Assembly (NCBI GenBank): GCA_020636675.1
Contig: JACJXK010000001.1
Location: forward strand, 70,001 to 134,000
Direction of reading: 5' to 3'
DNA from: Prevotellaceae bacterium
GTDB lineage: Bacteria > Bacteroidota > Bacteroidia > Bacteroidales > Paludibacteraceae
DNA: 64,000 nt
Shown: positions 1 to 9,526 of the stretch, in pieces
How positions within the stretch are numbered: position 1 is the first letter of the stretch
Layout of the letters: each line of letters starts with the position of its first letter
Position numbers and translations under genes: made by a program
Notes under the pieces: model-generated
Database searches by the model: none
Told to the model about the DNA's origin: nothing
Seen by the model: only the letters and a program-made list of their open reading frames with translations

Positions 1-187
1 TTTCAGTTCCCCACGTTCGCCCCCGCACTAGGTGCGGGTGGCGGGCCTTCAGCCCGCCGGGTTGCCCCATTCGGAAATCCGCGGATAGATGGCCATTTGC
101 GCCTCCCCGCGGCTTATCGCAGCTTATCACGTCCTTCTTCGCCTCCTCGAGCCTAGGTATCCACCGTCCGCCCTTATCTACTTTTTC
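1..187 (-). rRNA. 23S ribosomal RNA, 5' end (partial)
   Basis: Read on the minus strand, this stretch carries the conserved 5' end of 23S rRNA, including GGTGGATACCTAGGC and GAAGAAGGACGTG. The gene runs off the left edge, so only about 187 nt are present. It is the third RNA of the operon after 16S, tRNA-Ile and tRNA-Ala. The exact mature 5' end is estimated from similarity to known 23S termini. Confidence 0.95.
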
Positions 188-193
188 CTTACT

Positions 194-219
194 CCGCGCT
201 GGCCGTATGGCCGGCGCGG
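194..219 (-). other. GC-rich hairpin in the tRNA-Ala/23S spacer
   Basis: Two 11-nt arms (194-204 and 209-219) pair with one G-U wobble around a GTAT loop, just upstream of mature 23S. This is probably part of the base-paired leader that RNase III recognises when releasing 23S. The role is inferred from position; the pairing is seen directly. Confidence 0.45.
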
Positions 220-287
220 CGCTCGTGTTATTCTCGTCTTCCTTCCATCATGTCAAAGATCTTGTCCGTCCGTCTCCGGACGTCTCG

Positions 288-362
288 TGGAGAATAAGGG
301 GCTCGAACCCTTGACCCCCTGCGTGCAAGGCAGGTGCTCTAAGCCAACTGAGCTAATCCCCC
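288..362 (-). tRNA. tRNA-Ala (anticodon TGC)
   Basis: A full cloverleaf can be read on the minus strand: acceptor GGGGGAT pairs with ATTCTCC, the D-loop has AGCTCAGTTGG, the anticodon arm CCTGC-CTTGCAC-GCAGG displays TGC, and the T-arm has GGTTCGAGCC. It lies in the 16S-23S spacer behind tRNA-Ile, the usual Bacteroidales arrangement. Confidence 0.96.
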
Positions 363-393
363 GGCTCGGGCGGTCAGCCCTCTCCTTCCGAAG

Positions 394-467
394 TAGTCCC
401 AGGCGGAGTTGAACCGCCGACCTCCACATTATCAGTGTGGCGCTCTAACCAACTGAGCTATGGGACT
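394..467 (-). tRNA. tRNA-Ile (anticodon GAT)
   Basis: The minus strand reads AGTCCCATAGCTCAGTTGG, the anticodon arm CCACA-CTGATAA-TGTGG with GAT, a T-arm with GGTTCAACTCC, and a closing TGGGACT. It is the first tRNA after 16S rRNA and is co-transcribed with the operon. Confidence 0.96.
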
Positions 468-589
468 CTCTCGCCCCACGCCCCTACGGCCGGGCCTTTT
501 CTTCTTCCTCTTCTTTAAATTGTACGACAGCGAAAAGGGAAGCGGTGGGCAACCTGCCTGCTTCCGTCTCGGAGACAGCTCCGTCCTCC

Positions 590-2118
<1,529 letters not shown>

Positions 2119-2288
2119 GTTCTTTTCTTGTTCTCATGGACTTCCGTTGTCTCTTCTTCTTGACGGTCGCCTTGCTTGTTGCTTTCCTGTCTTTCCTTTT
2201 CGTCTATCGCCAATACCTCAAAGATCTCTCCTTCTGCGTCCTCGGAGCCCTCCGGCACCCTCGGCTTAACCCCTCTCGTTTGCGGTTG

Positions 2289-2319
2289 CAAAGGTAGAAC
2301 CTTTTTTTTAACCGCCAAA
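2289..2319 (-). promoter_or_regulatory. rRNA operon promoter, proximal
   Basis: On the minus strand a TTTG box (2316-2319) is followed after 19 nt by TACCTTTG (2289-2296). This fits the Bacteroidetes consensus of -33 TTTG and -7 TAnnTTTG used by its primary sigma factor. It lies about 170 nt upstream of 16S rRNA. An eight-base A tract occupies the spacer. Confidence 0.8.
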
Positions 2320-2388
2320 CTTTTTCCGAAGTTTTTTTAAGTCTCCCGAAGCCTTCCGGCCGCGGCGCTTACCTCTCGAAAGCGGGTG

Positions 2389-2420
2389 CAAAAGTAGCCC
2401 TTTCCTTCTCCCCCTCCAAA
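2389..2420 (-). promoter_or_regulatory. rRNA operon promoter, distal
   Basis: This is a second canonical promoter on the minus strand: TTTG (2417-2420), a 20-nt spacer, then TACTTTTG (2389-2396). It is exactly 100 bp upstream of the proximal -7 box. Tandem promoters are common for rRNA operons and allow high, growth-rate-controlled transcription. Confidence 0.8.
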
Positions 2421-3064
2421 CTTTCCGGCATGTTTTTTTCGGTTATTTTCGACGTTTTTTGGTTGCGGCTGGTTATGAGGCGGTTGCGGATGCGGAGGCA
2501 TAGCGCACCGGACTCATCCCCACTTATAGGGCGTCCGGCCGCGTGGCACGCCTAAATGGATGTCCTTCGTCCTTAGGGGAAGGAGCACGGAAAGAACATT
2601 CCACAAAAAAACCTCTCCATCGAATTGCCGACGAAAAAAACTGCAAATGATGTGGATATTCTCATATGGAGCCTTAATGCCAAACCTGTACCCCCAAGCA
2701 AGCTGACATCCATCCTCATCATTCCATTAATAATCCGTTTCCGCTGTCGCAGATTCCGGGAACGATGCCTCTAGGGTATCGCGCACCCAGTCGCAACAGC
2801 CCATCACCTCTTCCTTGTATGCTCTTGGTCCCATATCTGCCTCCATCCCATTCCGGTTTCTTTTTATTTTTACAATTTCTACCCATAGTATTTTCTTTCA
2901 CGCTGCCACGCGATGCAATCGCGCGGCGGCGGGGGGCGGCAGCGGGGCATCATATCCCTACTCCAGCATCTCGTCCTGCCACCGCCCGTATATCCTATAG
3001 TAGGACACCGGTGCTGTGCTGAACGGGAAACCCTTTATGGGCCTGCGCTCCTCCCTTGTCGAAT
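2421..3064. other. Gene-poor stretch upstream of the rRNA operon
   Basis: No convincing gene is seen here. A 60-codon open frame on the minus strand (2719-2901) encodes a basic, Gly-rich peptide that resembles nothing I recognise and lacks a ribosome site, so I do not call it. With the pseudogene and IS relic that follow, the stretch looks like decayed accessory DNA beside the rRNA operon. Confidence 0.4.
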
Positions 3065-3394
3065 CTATCCGATCGTCAGGCACATAAACAACTCCACAAT
3101 TATTATATCGATCATATCGCACTGGGAATGCTTTACCTCCTCTTCATTAACGGAGAGCACTGACAGGTCGTTCTCTTTGTTATATCCCCAATTATACAGT
3201 TTGTAGCCATCCGCTTCCATATAAACGTCCATTTCATACGCTGAGGTCAACTCGGTGGGGGAAGAAAGGAAAATAATCGGTTCGTTTCCCCATAATCTTA
3301 TATTCGATATTTCGCTACTCCTATCAAGTCGACATGACTGACCTTTATATATGGAATAAAAGCCTGATTGCCTTAACTTTCCTAGTCTGCTCAT
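3065..3394 (-). CDS. Hypothetical protein, 109 aa
   Basis: I do not recognise this small soluble protein. The start codon is preceded by AAAGGAAATAG, a plausible ribosome site. The composition is normal for a globular protein: a basic N-terminus (MSRLGKLRQ), a Ser/Thr-rich centre and an acidic C-terminal half with several Tyr and Trp residues. No signal peptide or membrane segment is evident. It is isolated and next to a pseudogene and an IS relic. The size and acidic character would suit an immunity protein of a lost toxin locus, but that is a guess. Confidence 0.45.
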   Translation of the reverse strand: MSRLGKLRQSGFYSIYKGQSCRLDRSSEISNIRLWGNEPIIFLSSPTELTSAYEMDVYMEADGYKLYNWGYNKENDLSVLSVNEEEVKHSQCDMIDIIIVELFMCLTIG

Positions 3395-3850
3395 TCTATT
3401 TCCTTTAGTTTCACGAATTTACGTTCATCACCTTTTCCTGCCTCTACTATCGCAGTGTTGATGGTACATAAAGCAATGTCTTTTTACGCAAAAAACCAAA
3501 GACTATCGTGTCTTCCTTACGCAAATATTCAAAAAAATTTTTTCTCCTTCCTATGCACCCCACCGCAAACAAAGGCAGATGTCTGCCTGTCGGCAGTAAG
3601 GTGTTTTTTGAAAAAAAAATCCTGTTCGTCCAGCAAATCCAGACCAAGAACCAGCGACGACGGATGGACTCGGCGTTTTCGATGGAATGCCGTCCCGCCT
3701 TTTCTTTCTAACGATAGAATGAGAACACTCCTACGGGATGGACGGAGAATCACCCACGCAAGATGTCTTGAAACTTCAAAAAAATTATTTTTTTTGCAAT
3801 TGCCATGCAACTATTTTCGACTGAAACCTAAAGACAGCTTCTTAATTCAT
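3395..3850. other. Intergenic stretch without a supported gene
   Basis: Several short frames exist on both strands but none has credible protein sequence. The stretch is rich in A and T runs, for example around 3529-3545 and 3778-3792. I see no RNA gene or clear terminator. Confidence 0.4.
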
Positions 3851-3900
3851 GGTCAACGCATTTAAATTTCCAGCAAATCGAATAGAAACTTGTTGTCCCA
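3851..3900 (-). mobile_element. Terminal relic of an ISAs1-family element
   Basis: These 50 bp match the left end of the intact ISAs1-family element (58267 onward) with about four mismatches, starting at the terminal inverted repeat GGTCAACGCATTTAAA. The matched part encodes the transposase C-terminus: WDNKFLFDLLEI here against WDNKFLLDLLGI in the intact copy. Everything interior to that is gone. The relic abuts the 3' end of a pseudogene in the same reading frame. Confidence 0.8.
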
Positions 3901-4409
3901 ATATTCGTACGGCATCTTCATCAATTTCTCTATTAACATATCTATGTCTATTCGTATGGTATAGGAGTACTCGGCAAACTGAAGAATTCTTAATTGCTCC
4001 TCTATATACATAAGAACCAGCCACGCATTCTCCTTAACGGACACATCAATCTTAAGAGTTCTCTGTTTATCTGCTCGTTCGTTATAATTCCTTCTTCAAG
4101 AAACATTTGTAGATATTCGACCACCAAATTAGGGATTGTTTTCATCCATCCGTCGGCACTCAATCCTCAAACATCGCCAACCATAAAAGAATACAATTCT
4201 GTTTTTGCTGCTTCCCTAATTTTTGGAAAGCTGTCTCCATTCTTCATTTCATTACGAAGTTCCGCTCTGCTTATTTTTTTCCATTCTATAATAGTTTTAA
4301 TATTGTCATTACTTATTTTACTCCATTCAACAGGCTCAACCACAGCTTCCGACCAACCTTCAGGGGTCTTTCCGCATGGAATCCACAAGTTTGAACAACA
4401 GATAGGCAA
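3862..4409 (-). pseudogene. Decayed hypothetical gene ending in the IS relic
   Basis: Three pieces of one reading path can be joined. Codons from about 4409 run to an in-frame TGA near 4165. The same frame continues (..GLSADGWMKTIPNLVVEYL..NRELLR). A one-base shift near 4064 then leads to a last segment (SVKENAWLVLMYIEEQ..). The final dozen codons (WDNKFLFDLLEI) come from the adjoining IS end. The first codon is not a clear start, so the 5' end may also be lost. The N-terminal part (PCGKTPEGWSEAVVEPVEW) looks like real protein, but I cannot name the family. Confidence 0.6.
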
Positions 4410-4452
4410 TTGACGTCACTGCAAGTATAGTTTTGCAATATTTGCGAAAAAC

Positions 4453-5064
4453 TCATTTGTTTTGTAGCGCCAACTTGACCGCAAAGGCTGCGAAGACACC
4501 GGCAAATCCACGTTCGAGCCATCTCATGGAAGATTTGTTTTTTTGAACAAACGAGCTCACAGCACCAGCGGCAACTGCATATCCGACAAAAACGACAAAC
4601 GTAGCAAGCATAAACACAAGACTTAAAGCAACCATATTCATAGAGGCGTTTGTTACGTCTGACGGCAGATATTGCGGTAGGAATGACAAGAAAAAGATAG
4701 TAAGCTTCGGATTTAGCAGATTAATGAGAATACCTTTTCTTACGATAGAAATGTATCCACCATAAGTATCTGGTTCTTTCATGTTTGAACCTGCATTTTT
4801 CCATGTCATTACGGCAAGATAGCAAAGGTACGCAACTCCGGCATATTTGATGGTCGCAAACAGTTCGGCACTAAACTGCATAATTGCAGAAAGGCCCAAT
4901 ATGCAAGCTATCATATGCGGTATAATTCCAAACGTGCAACCGATGGCGGCTACAATGCCATATTTTGTTTTGCGGATTAATCCTGTACCAATCGTGAAAA
5001 CGACGCCCGTTCCTGGTAACAATGCCATGATCAAGGCGGTGATGACGTATTCTGTTGTAATCAT
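4453..5064 (-). CDS. LysE/RhtB family amino-acid exporter
   Basis: This is a polytopic inner-membrane transporter of about 203 residues, typical of the LysE/RhtB family that exports amino acids or related small molecules. The start chosen is the Met of MITTEYVITALIMALLPGTG, because this family begins at the first membrane helix; the open frame extends 36 codons upstream without family-like sequence. The early LLPGTG motif, the central NLLNPKLTIFFLSFLPQ block and six hydrophobic segments support the call. The substrate is not predictable. It stands alone between a pseudogene and a lipoprotein gene. Confidence 0.85.
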   Translation of the reverse strand: MITTEYVITALIMALLPGTGVVFTIGTGLIRKTKYGIVAAIGCTFGIIPHMIACILGLSAIMQFSAELFATIKYAGVAYLCYLAVMTWKNAGSNMKEPDTYGGYISIVRKGILINLLNPKLTIFFLSFLPQYLPSDVTNASMNMVALSLVFMLATFVVFVGYAVAAGAVSSFVQKNKSSMRWLERGFAGVFAAFAVKLALQNK

Positions 5065-5247
5065 ATATTTGAAAAATTGTAATGCATGACATTGATTTTT
5101 ATAACGAATCGCATGAACATAAATTTCATGACAGAGGCGTTGATTTCGAGAATTTGCGAAATTTAGGTTCACAACCTACCTTTCGTCTTTTCCCGTCAAT
5201 GCAAGACGAGTTGTTCCCAACATTTCCACATCCAGTACGGCACACCA

Positions 5248-6378
5248 TCAACGCACACAAGGTAATGTTATAGGATTTTTCTTTCCTGTAAGTCCGAATT
5301 TATCCACATTATCGCCATTGACACTATAACGGCAGATGGTCAGGCGATCGATAGATCCGTCATTATCCACATCAGAGAAAGTCACAAGAGACGAAAATCC
5401 CAATTTCACATAACCGGCGTTGCCATACGTAAAGTTAAGTACCTTATCACAAACAGAATCAGCACTTTGTATCTGAATGCGTTCTCCCGGAGTCAACATA
5501 TAGTTATATGCATCCGTGACATTCCCTTTTTCCTCAAGTGTATGGTTATGGCCAAAGAACACAATGACACTGTGCGATTTGGCAGCCTCGCTAATGACAT
5601 CGAACCAAATGAGAGCGCCCGCATTGTCTTTACGATTGGCATGCAAAGGCAAGTGTGACATGATGACAATAGGAGCATGGTCTGACAAGGTATTGACCCA
5701 AGCCCGGAACCGATGCGCACCACTCTCGGCAGAGATGCCAAACGGATCTGACAAATCCAGTCCATCATAAACGCCGACTTCCATTCTATTGATGGTATCG
5801 ACCGAAATGGTGTCATGAGTGATTGTATCGATTGTAGCATACACCTCACGGACATAAGTGGTATCATTAGCTCTGGTGACCGAATCGGTGGCATAGCGCA
5901 TTTGCGCATAACTGATGCCATACGTATAATAGCCATCACAGGCACGGGGTCCGCTATAGAATTCGGAATAACCCTCCGATGCACCTTTGTCATGGGAGCC
6001 ATACGTGAGCAGCACATCATATTTGGCATCACAACCAAGCGCCTTGATTATATCTGCCTTCACATCCGTCACATTAAACACGGGCTGGCCCGTATCTCCC
6101 TTATCCGGACCAGAGCCCACATAATCGCCACCCAACAATATGGTGGTAGGTACCGTAGTGTTAAAATTTTGGGCAATAGTCTGCAACATGGCAGTCAGAT
6201 TATTTCCAGACCCAGTCTCGTGACGGTCTGTAGCAACAAAGAGAGAGGTCGACTTTGATGTCGGACTGGTTACCCTATGCGTATTACCTCGAGAATAAAA
6301 CTCATCGTCAGAACAAGCTATACAGCAAATGACAAACGACAAGAACAACGCAACATTAATAAGAAAAAACTTTTTCAC
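5248..6378 (-). CDS. Calcineurin-like phosphoesterase lipoprotein
   Basis: The metallophosphoesterase motifs occur in order: TDRHE, LLGGDYVG, YGSHDKG (usually GNHD), MSHLPLH and FFGHNHT, which would bind two metal ions. The N-terminus is a lipoprotein signal (KKFFLINVALFLSFVICCIAC) whose Cys is followed by SDDE. That resembles the Bacteroides surface-export signal, so the protein is probably on the cell surface. I favour the GTG start at 6378 because GGAGGG lies 7 nt upstream; an in-frame ATG at 6402 or 6393 would add 8 or 5 residues before the signal. The substrate is unknown. Confidence 0.75.
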   Translation of the reverse strand: MKKFFLINVALFLSFVICCIACSDDEFYSRGNTHRVTSPTSKSTSLFVATDRHETGSGNNLTAMLQTIAQNFNTTVPTTILLGGDYVGSGPDKGDTGQPVFNVTDVKADIIKALGCDAKYDVLLTYGSHDKGASEGYSEFYSGPRACDGYYTYGISYAQMRYATDSVTRANDTTYVREVYATIDTITHDTISVDTINRMEVGVYDGLDLSDPFGISAESGAHRFRAWVNTLSDHAPIVIMSHLPLHANRKDNAGALIWFDVISEAAKSHSVIVFFGHNHTLEEKGNVTDAYNYMLTPGERIQIQSADSVCDKVLNFTYGNAGYVKLGFSSLVTFSDVDNDGSIDRLTICRYSVNGDNVDKFGLTGKKNPITLPCVR

Positions 6379-6402
6379 AAACAAACCCTCCATAAAAGAC
6401 AC

Positions 6403-6757
6403 ACATTATAAAATAAGCATTTCAGTTCATAAGCATCCATATTCTGCAATTACGCATAAATATAGGCCAGTAAGACCATGTCCTCAAAAAAAATGAAACA
6501 GATTCGATTGTCATGTGACAATCTTCAGTTTTACACCTTAATCAACAAGAATGCGGTAAGCGCAGACACAAATACTATCTATACAAATCTACAAAAACAA
6601 TTCAAAGAATGCGGTTCCGACCTGTTTTCTTTTTTACAAAAGATGACAAAATTTACATTATCATCACAACATTCAACACACAACCGCATCCTTATACTAA
6701 CAGACGATAGTCTGCAGACAAGAATGCGGTTAAAAATGCCGCCCTACCTGAAACGAC
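6403..6757. other. Intergenic stretch between phosphoesterase and maeB genes
   Basis: It holds the upstream region of the phosphoesterase gene. A 119-codon frame on the plus strand (6478-6837) is Lys/Ser-rich, runs through the maeB terminator and overlaps maeB, so I do not accept it as a gene. Confidence 0.45.
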
Positions 6758-6790
6758 AAAAAAGGCTTCGGGATTTACCCCGAAGCCTTC
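6758..6790 (-). terminator. Rho-independent terminator of maeB
   Basis: On the minus strand AAGGCTTCGGGG pairs with CCCGAAGCCTT around a TAAAT loop and is followed by TTTTTTG. It lies about 25 nt after the malic enzyme stop codon. Confidence 0.85.
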
Positions 6791-6812
6791 TCTTATCTAT
6801 ATCGAAAAAGAA

Positions 6813-9089
6813 TCATTTATTCTTTCCACATATCTGAGCGTCAATTACAGCAATAGCCGTCATGTTAACAATATCTCGAACAGAGCTCTCCACATCCAAC
6901 ACATGAACAGGCTTCTTCAAACCCATCTGAACAGGACCAACATTCTCAGCAAGACCGATTTCAAGCATCATCTTGTAAGCAATATTTCCAGAATTCAGAT
7001 TAGGGAAAATCAACGTATTGACATCCATTCCGTCGATTTTACTGAACGGGAATTTTTCATGGCGGAGTTTTTTATCCAATGCAAAGTTAACCTGCATTTC
7101 ACCATCAACGAGCATATCCGGATAATCCCTATGAAGAGTCTCCACAGCCTCATGAACAGTACAAGGGCTACCGGTCACATCTGCGCCAAAGTTAGAGTAT
7201 GACAACATTGCCATAACCGGAGTCTCGGTAAACAGCTTCACTGACTGGTTTGTCAACTTAGCAATCTCCACCAAAGCCTCTGAGGAAGGACGGTTGTTCA
7301 CCAACGTATCAGCAAAGAAGTAAGTTCCCTTTCTCGTATTCACGATGTTCATCGCTGCGATACGGTTAATTCCATCGCGGGTGCCGATGATATCCAAAGC
7401 CGGCTTGATAGCATCCGTATATTTCGTGTAAACGCCAGTAATCATTGCGTCAGCATCACCTGCCTCTACCATCATGGTACCGAAGTAGTTGCGGTCATAC
7501 ATCTTCTCGTTAGACTCGGAATAAGAGTATCCCTTACGGGCCAACTTTTCAGCCATATACTTAGCGTAACGGCAACGGCGAGCCTCCTCTCTATCATGAC
7601 GAAGATTCACAATTTCGATGCCATTGATGTCTATATTATTCTCGGCAGCGATTTTAGAGATACGTTCCTCATTACCCAACAAGATAGGAATACAGATTCC
7701 CTCTCTCTTCGTGATAGAAGCGGCGGCAAGCATATTGACATTGTTAGCCTCCGTAAACACGACACGCTTAGGATTAGACTTAGCCTTCTCCGTCAAACTA
7801 TTGATGAGTTTGTTGTCCAAGCCCATTCTCTTACGTAGCTGTTCACGATACTCGTCCCAGTCTTGGATAGGACGACGAGCTACGCCAGACTCCATGGCTG
7901 CCTTAGCAACAGCAGGAGCAACCGTCTCCAACAAACGAGGATCAAATGCGGTAGGGATGATATATTCACGTCCGAAAGACATCCTCTTTCCGTTGTAGGC
8001 CAAACTTACCACCTCAGGAACCGGTTTCTTAGCCAAATCTGCCAATGCAAGCACAGCAGCCAGCTTCATCTCCTCATTGATGGCAGAAGATCTTGTATCC
8101 AAAGCACCACGGAAGATGTAAGGGAATCCCAATACGTTATTTATCTGGTTAGGATAATCGGAACGTCCTGTTGCAAAAATCAAGTCAGGACGAGAAGCCT
8201 TGGCATCCTCATAAGTGATTTCAGGATTTGGATTGGCCAAAGCGAAAACGATAGGATCTTTCGCCATAGAACGGACCATCTCCTTAGAAAGGACGCCACC
8301 AACAGAAAGGCCTAAGAATGCATCTGCATCCTTAACAGCTTCCGCCAAAGTAGTGATATCTCTTGAAGTAGCGAAAGGTTTCTTTCTGTCGTTCAAGTCT
8401 GTACGTTTAGTATTGATGACACCCTTAGAATCGCACATCACGATGTTCTCCAATTTTGCACCCAAAGCCATGTAAAGGCGAGTACAAGAATTGGCAGCAG
8501 CACCGGCTCCGTTAACAACGATTCTGGCGTTTTCAATCTTCTTACCAACGACCTCCAACGCGTTCTTCAATCCTGCGGCAGAGATGATGGCAGTACCATG
8601 CTGGTCATCGTGCATCAAAGGAATATCCAACTCCTTTTTCAAACGGTCCTCAATCTCAAAACATTGAGGAGCCTTTATATCTTCCAAATTGATACCACCA
8701 AAAGTTGGGGCGATAGCCTTCACCGTTTGGCAGAATTTGTCAATATCCTTTTCGTCCACTTCAATATCAAAAACATCAATGTCAGCGAAGATTTTGAAAA
8801 GCAAACCCTTACCTTCCATCACCGGTTTTCCTGACAACGCACCGATATCACCCAAACCAAGAACCGCCGTTCCGTTGGAGATTACAGCCACCAAGTTGCC
8901 TTTTGCCGTATAGTCATAAGCCAATTGTTGGTCTTTCTGGATAGCAAGACATGGCTCTGCCACACCTGGAGAGTAAGCCAATGCCAAGTCCATCTGGGTT
9001 GCCGTTGGTTTAGTTGGTACTACCTGAATTTTTCCAGGTCTACCTTCTGCGTGATACCTCAACGCTTCGGATTTCTTTTCTTCGCTCAT
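6813..9089 (-). CDS. maeB: NADP-dependent malic enzyme (malic + phosphotransacetylase-like domains)
   Basis: It decarboxylates malate to pyruvate and makes NADPH in the cytoplasm. At 758 aa it has the long MaeB architecture: a malic N-terminal domain (about 10-150), an NAD(P)-binding domain (about 165-400), and a C-terminal phosphotransacetylase-like domain (about 425-755) that in this family regulates rather than catalyses. Visible motifs include LAYSPGVAEPC, HDDQHGTAII and VNGAGAAANSC. The start ATG gives the usual MSEEKKSEALRYH N-terminus. It is monocistronic, with its own terminator. It links the C4-dicarboxylate pool to pyruvate and biosynthetic reducing power. Confidence 0.95.
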   Translation of the reverse strand: MSEEKKSEALRYHAEGRPGKIQVVPTKPTATQMDLALAYSPGVAEPCLAIQKDQQLAYDYTAKGNLVAVISNGTAVLGLGDIGALSGKPVMEGKGLLFKIFADIDVFDIEVDEKDIDKFCQTVKAIAPTFGGINLEDIKAPQCFEIEDRLKKELDIPLMHDDQHGTAIISAAGLKNALEVVGKKIENARIVVNGAGAAANSCTRLYMALGAKLENIVMCDSKGVINTKRTDLNDRKKPFATSRDITTLAEAVKDADAFLGLSVGGVLSKEMVRSMAKDPIVFALANPNPEITYEDAKASRPDLIFATGRSDYPNQINNVLGFPYIFRGALDTRSSAINEEMKLAAVLALADLAKKPVPEVVSLAYNGKRMSFGREYIIPTAFDPRLLETVAPAVAKAAMESGVARRPIQDWDEYREQLRKRMGLDNKLINSLTEKAKSNPKRVVFTEANNVNMLAAASITKREGICIPILLGNEERISKIAAENNIDINGIEIVNLRHDREEARRCRYAKYMAEKLARKGYSYSESNEKMYDRNYFGTMMVEAGDADAMITGVYTKYTDAIKPALDIIGTRDGINRIAAMNIVNTRKGTYFFADTLVNNRPSSEALVEIAKLTNQSVKLFTETPVMAMLSYSNFGADVTGSPCTVHEAVETLHRDYPDMLVDGEMQVNFALDKKLRHEKFPFSKIDGMDVNTLIFPNLNSGNIAYKMMLEIGLAENVGPVQMGLKKPVHVLDVESSVRDIVNMTAIAVIDAQICGKNK

Positions 9090-9268
9090 TGCTTTGTTTT
9101 CTTAAAATAATATCTATAAAATTTCTAATTCGTCATTCTTTTTCAAAATCCAGAACAGAATCTTACAAACGACAAAGAAGTCCAAAAACCTCCCGTTTTT
9201 TCGAACCATTCTTGTAGCACGACGCATTTCTTGTCTTTTTTAACAAACAATCGTGAGATTTTGAATTG

Positions 9269-9276
9269 CAAAACTA
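9269..9276 (-). promoter_or_regulatory. Possible -7 box for maeB
   Basis: The minus strand reads TAGTTTTG, which matches TAnnTTTG, about 180 nt upstream of the maeB start. No clear -33 TTTG is seen at the expected distance, so the assignment is tentative. Confidence 0.4.
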
Positions 9277-9350
9277 ATACTTTTTTGTCTAATTTTATTT
9301 CATATCGTAATGTTTTTTATCAAAACAGAGAAGATAGGTTTCTATTTCCT

Positions 9351-9380
9351 CTTCATTTCTCTTCATTTCTCTTCATTTGT
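9351..9380 (+). repeat. Three tandem 10-bp repeats upstream of rarA
   Basis: CTTCATTTCT occurs twice and CTTCATTTGT once, head to tail. A further exact copy of the 10-mer lies at 9458-9467. The 10-bp period would place each copy on the same face of the helix. It could be an operator or simply slippage-prone DNA. Confidence 0.5.
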
Positions 9381-9434
9381 TTCTTTTTATCACGAACATT
9401 CTATTTTTGAATTTTAAAATTGCCTCATATCTTC

Positions 9435-9442
9435 TATCTTTG
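9435..9442 (+). promoter_or_regulatory. Probable -7 box for rarA
   Basis: TATCTTTG matches the Bacteroidetes -7 consensus 85 nt upstream of rarA. The nearest TTTG (9406-9409) is 25 nt away, a little far for a -33 box. Confidence 0.5.
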
Positions 9443-9526
9443 CAGAAGATGTTCCATCTTCATTTCTAGGAACGAAATATCATTCCATGATGAAAAAAGA
9501 GACATGAATTCTAACGAAAAAAAGAA

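Noticed and set aside
6478..6837. 119-codon plus-strand frame
   Set aside because: It crosses the maeB terminator and the maeB 3' end and lacks any recognisable domain.
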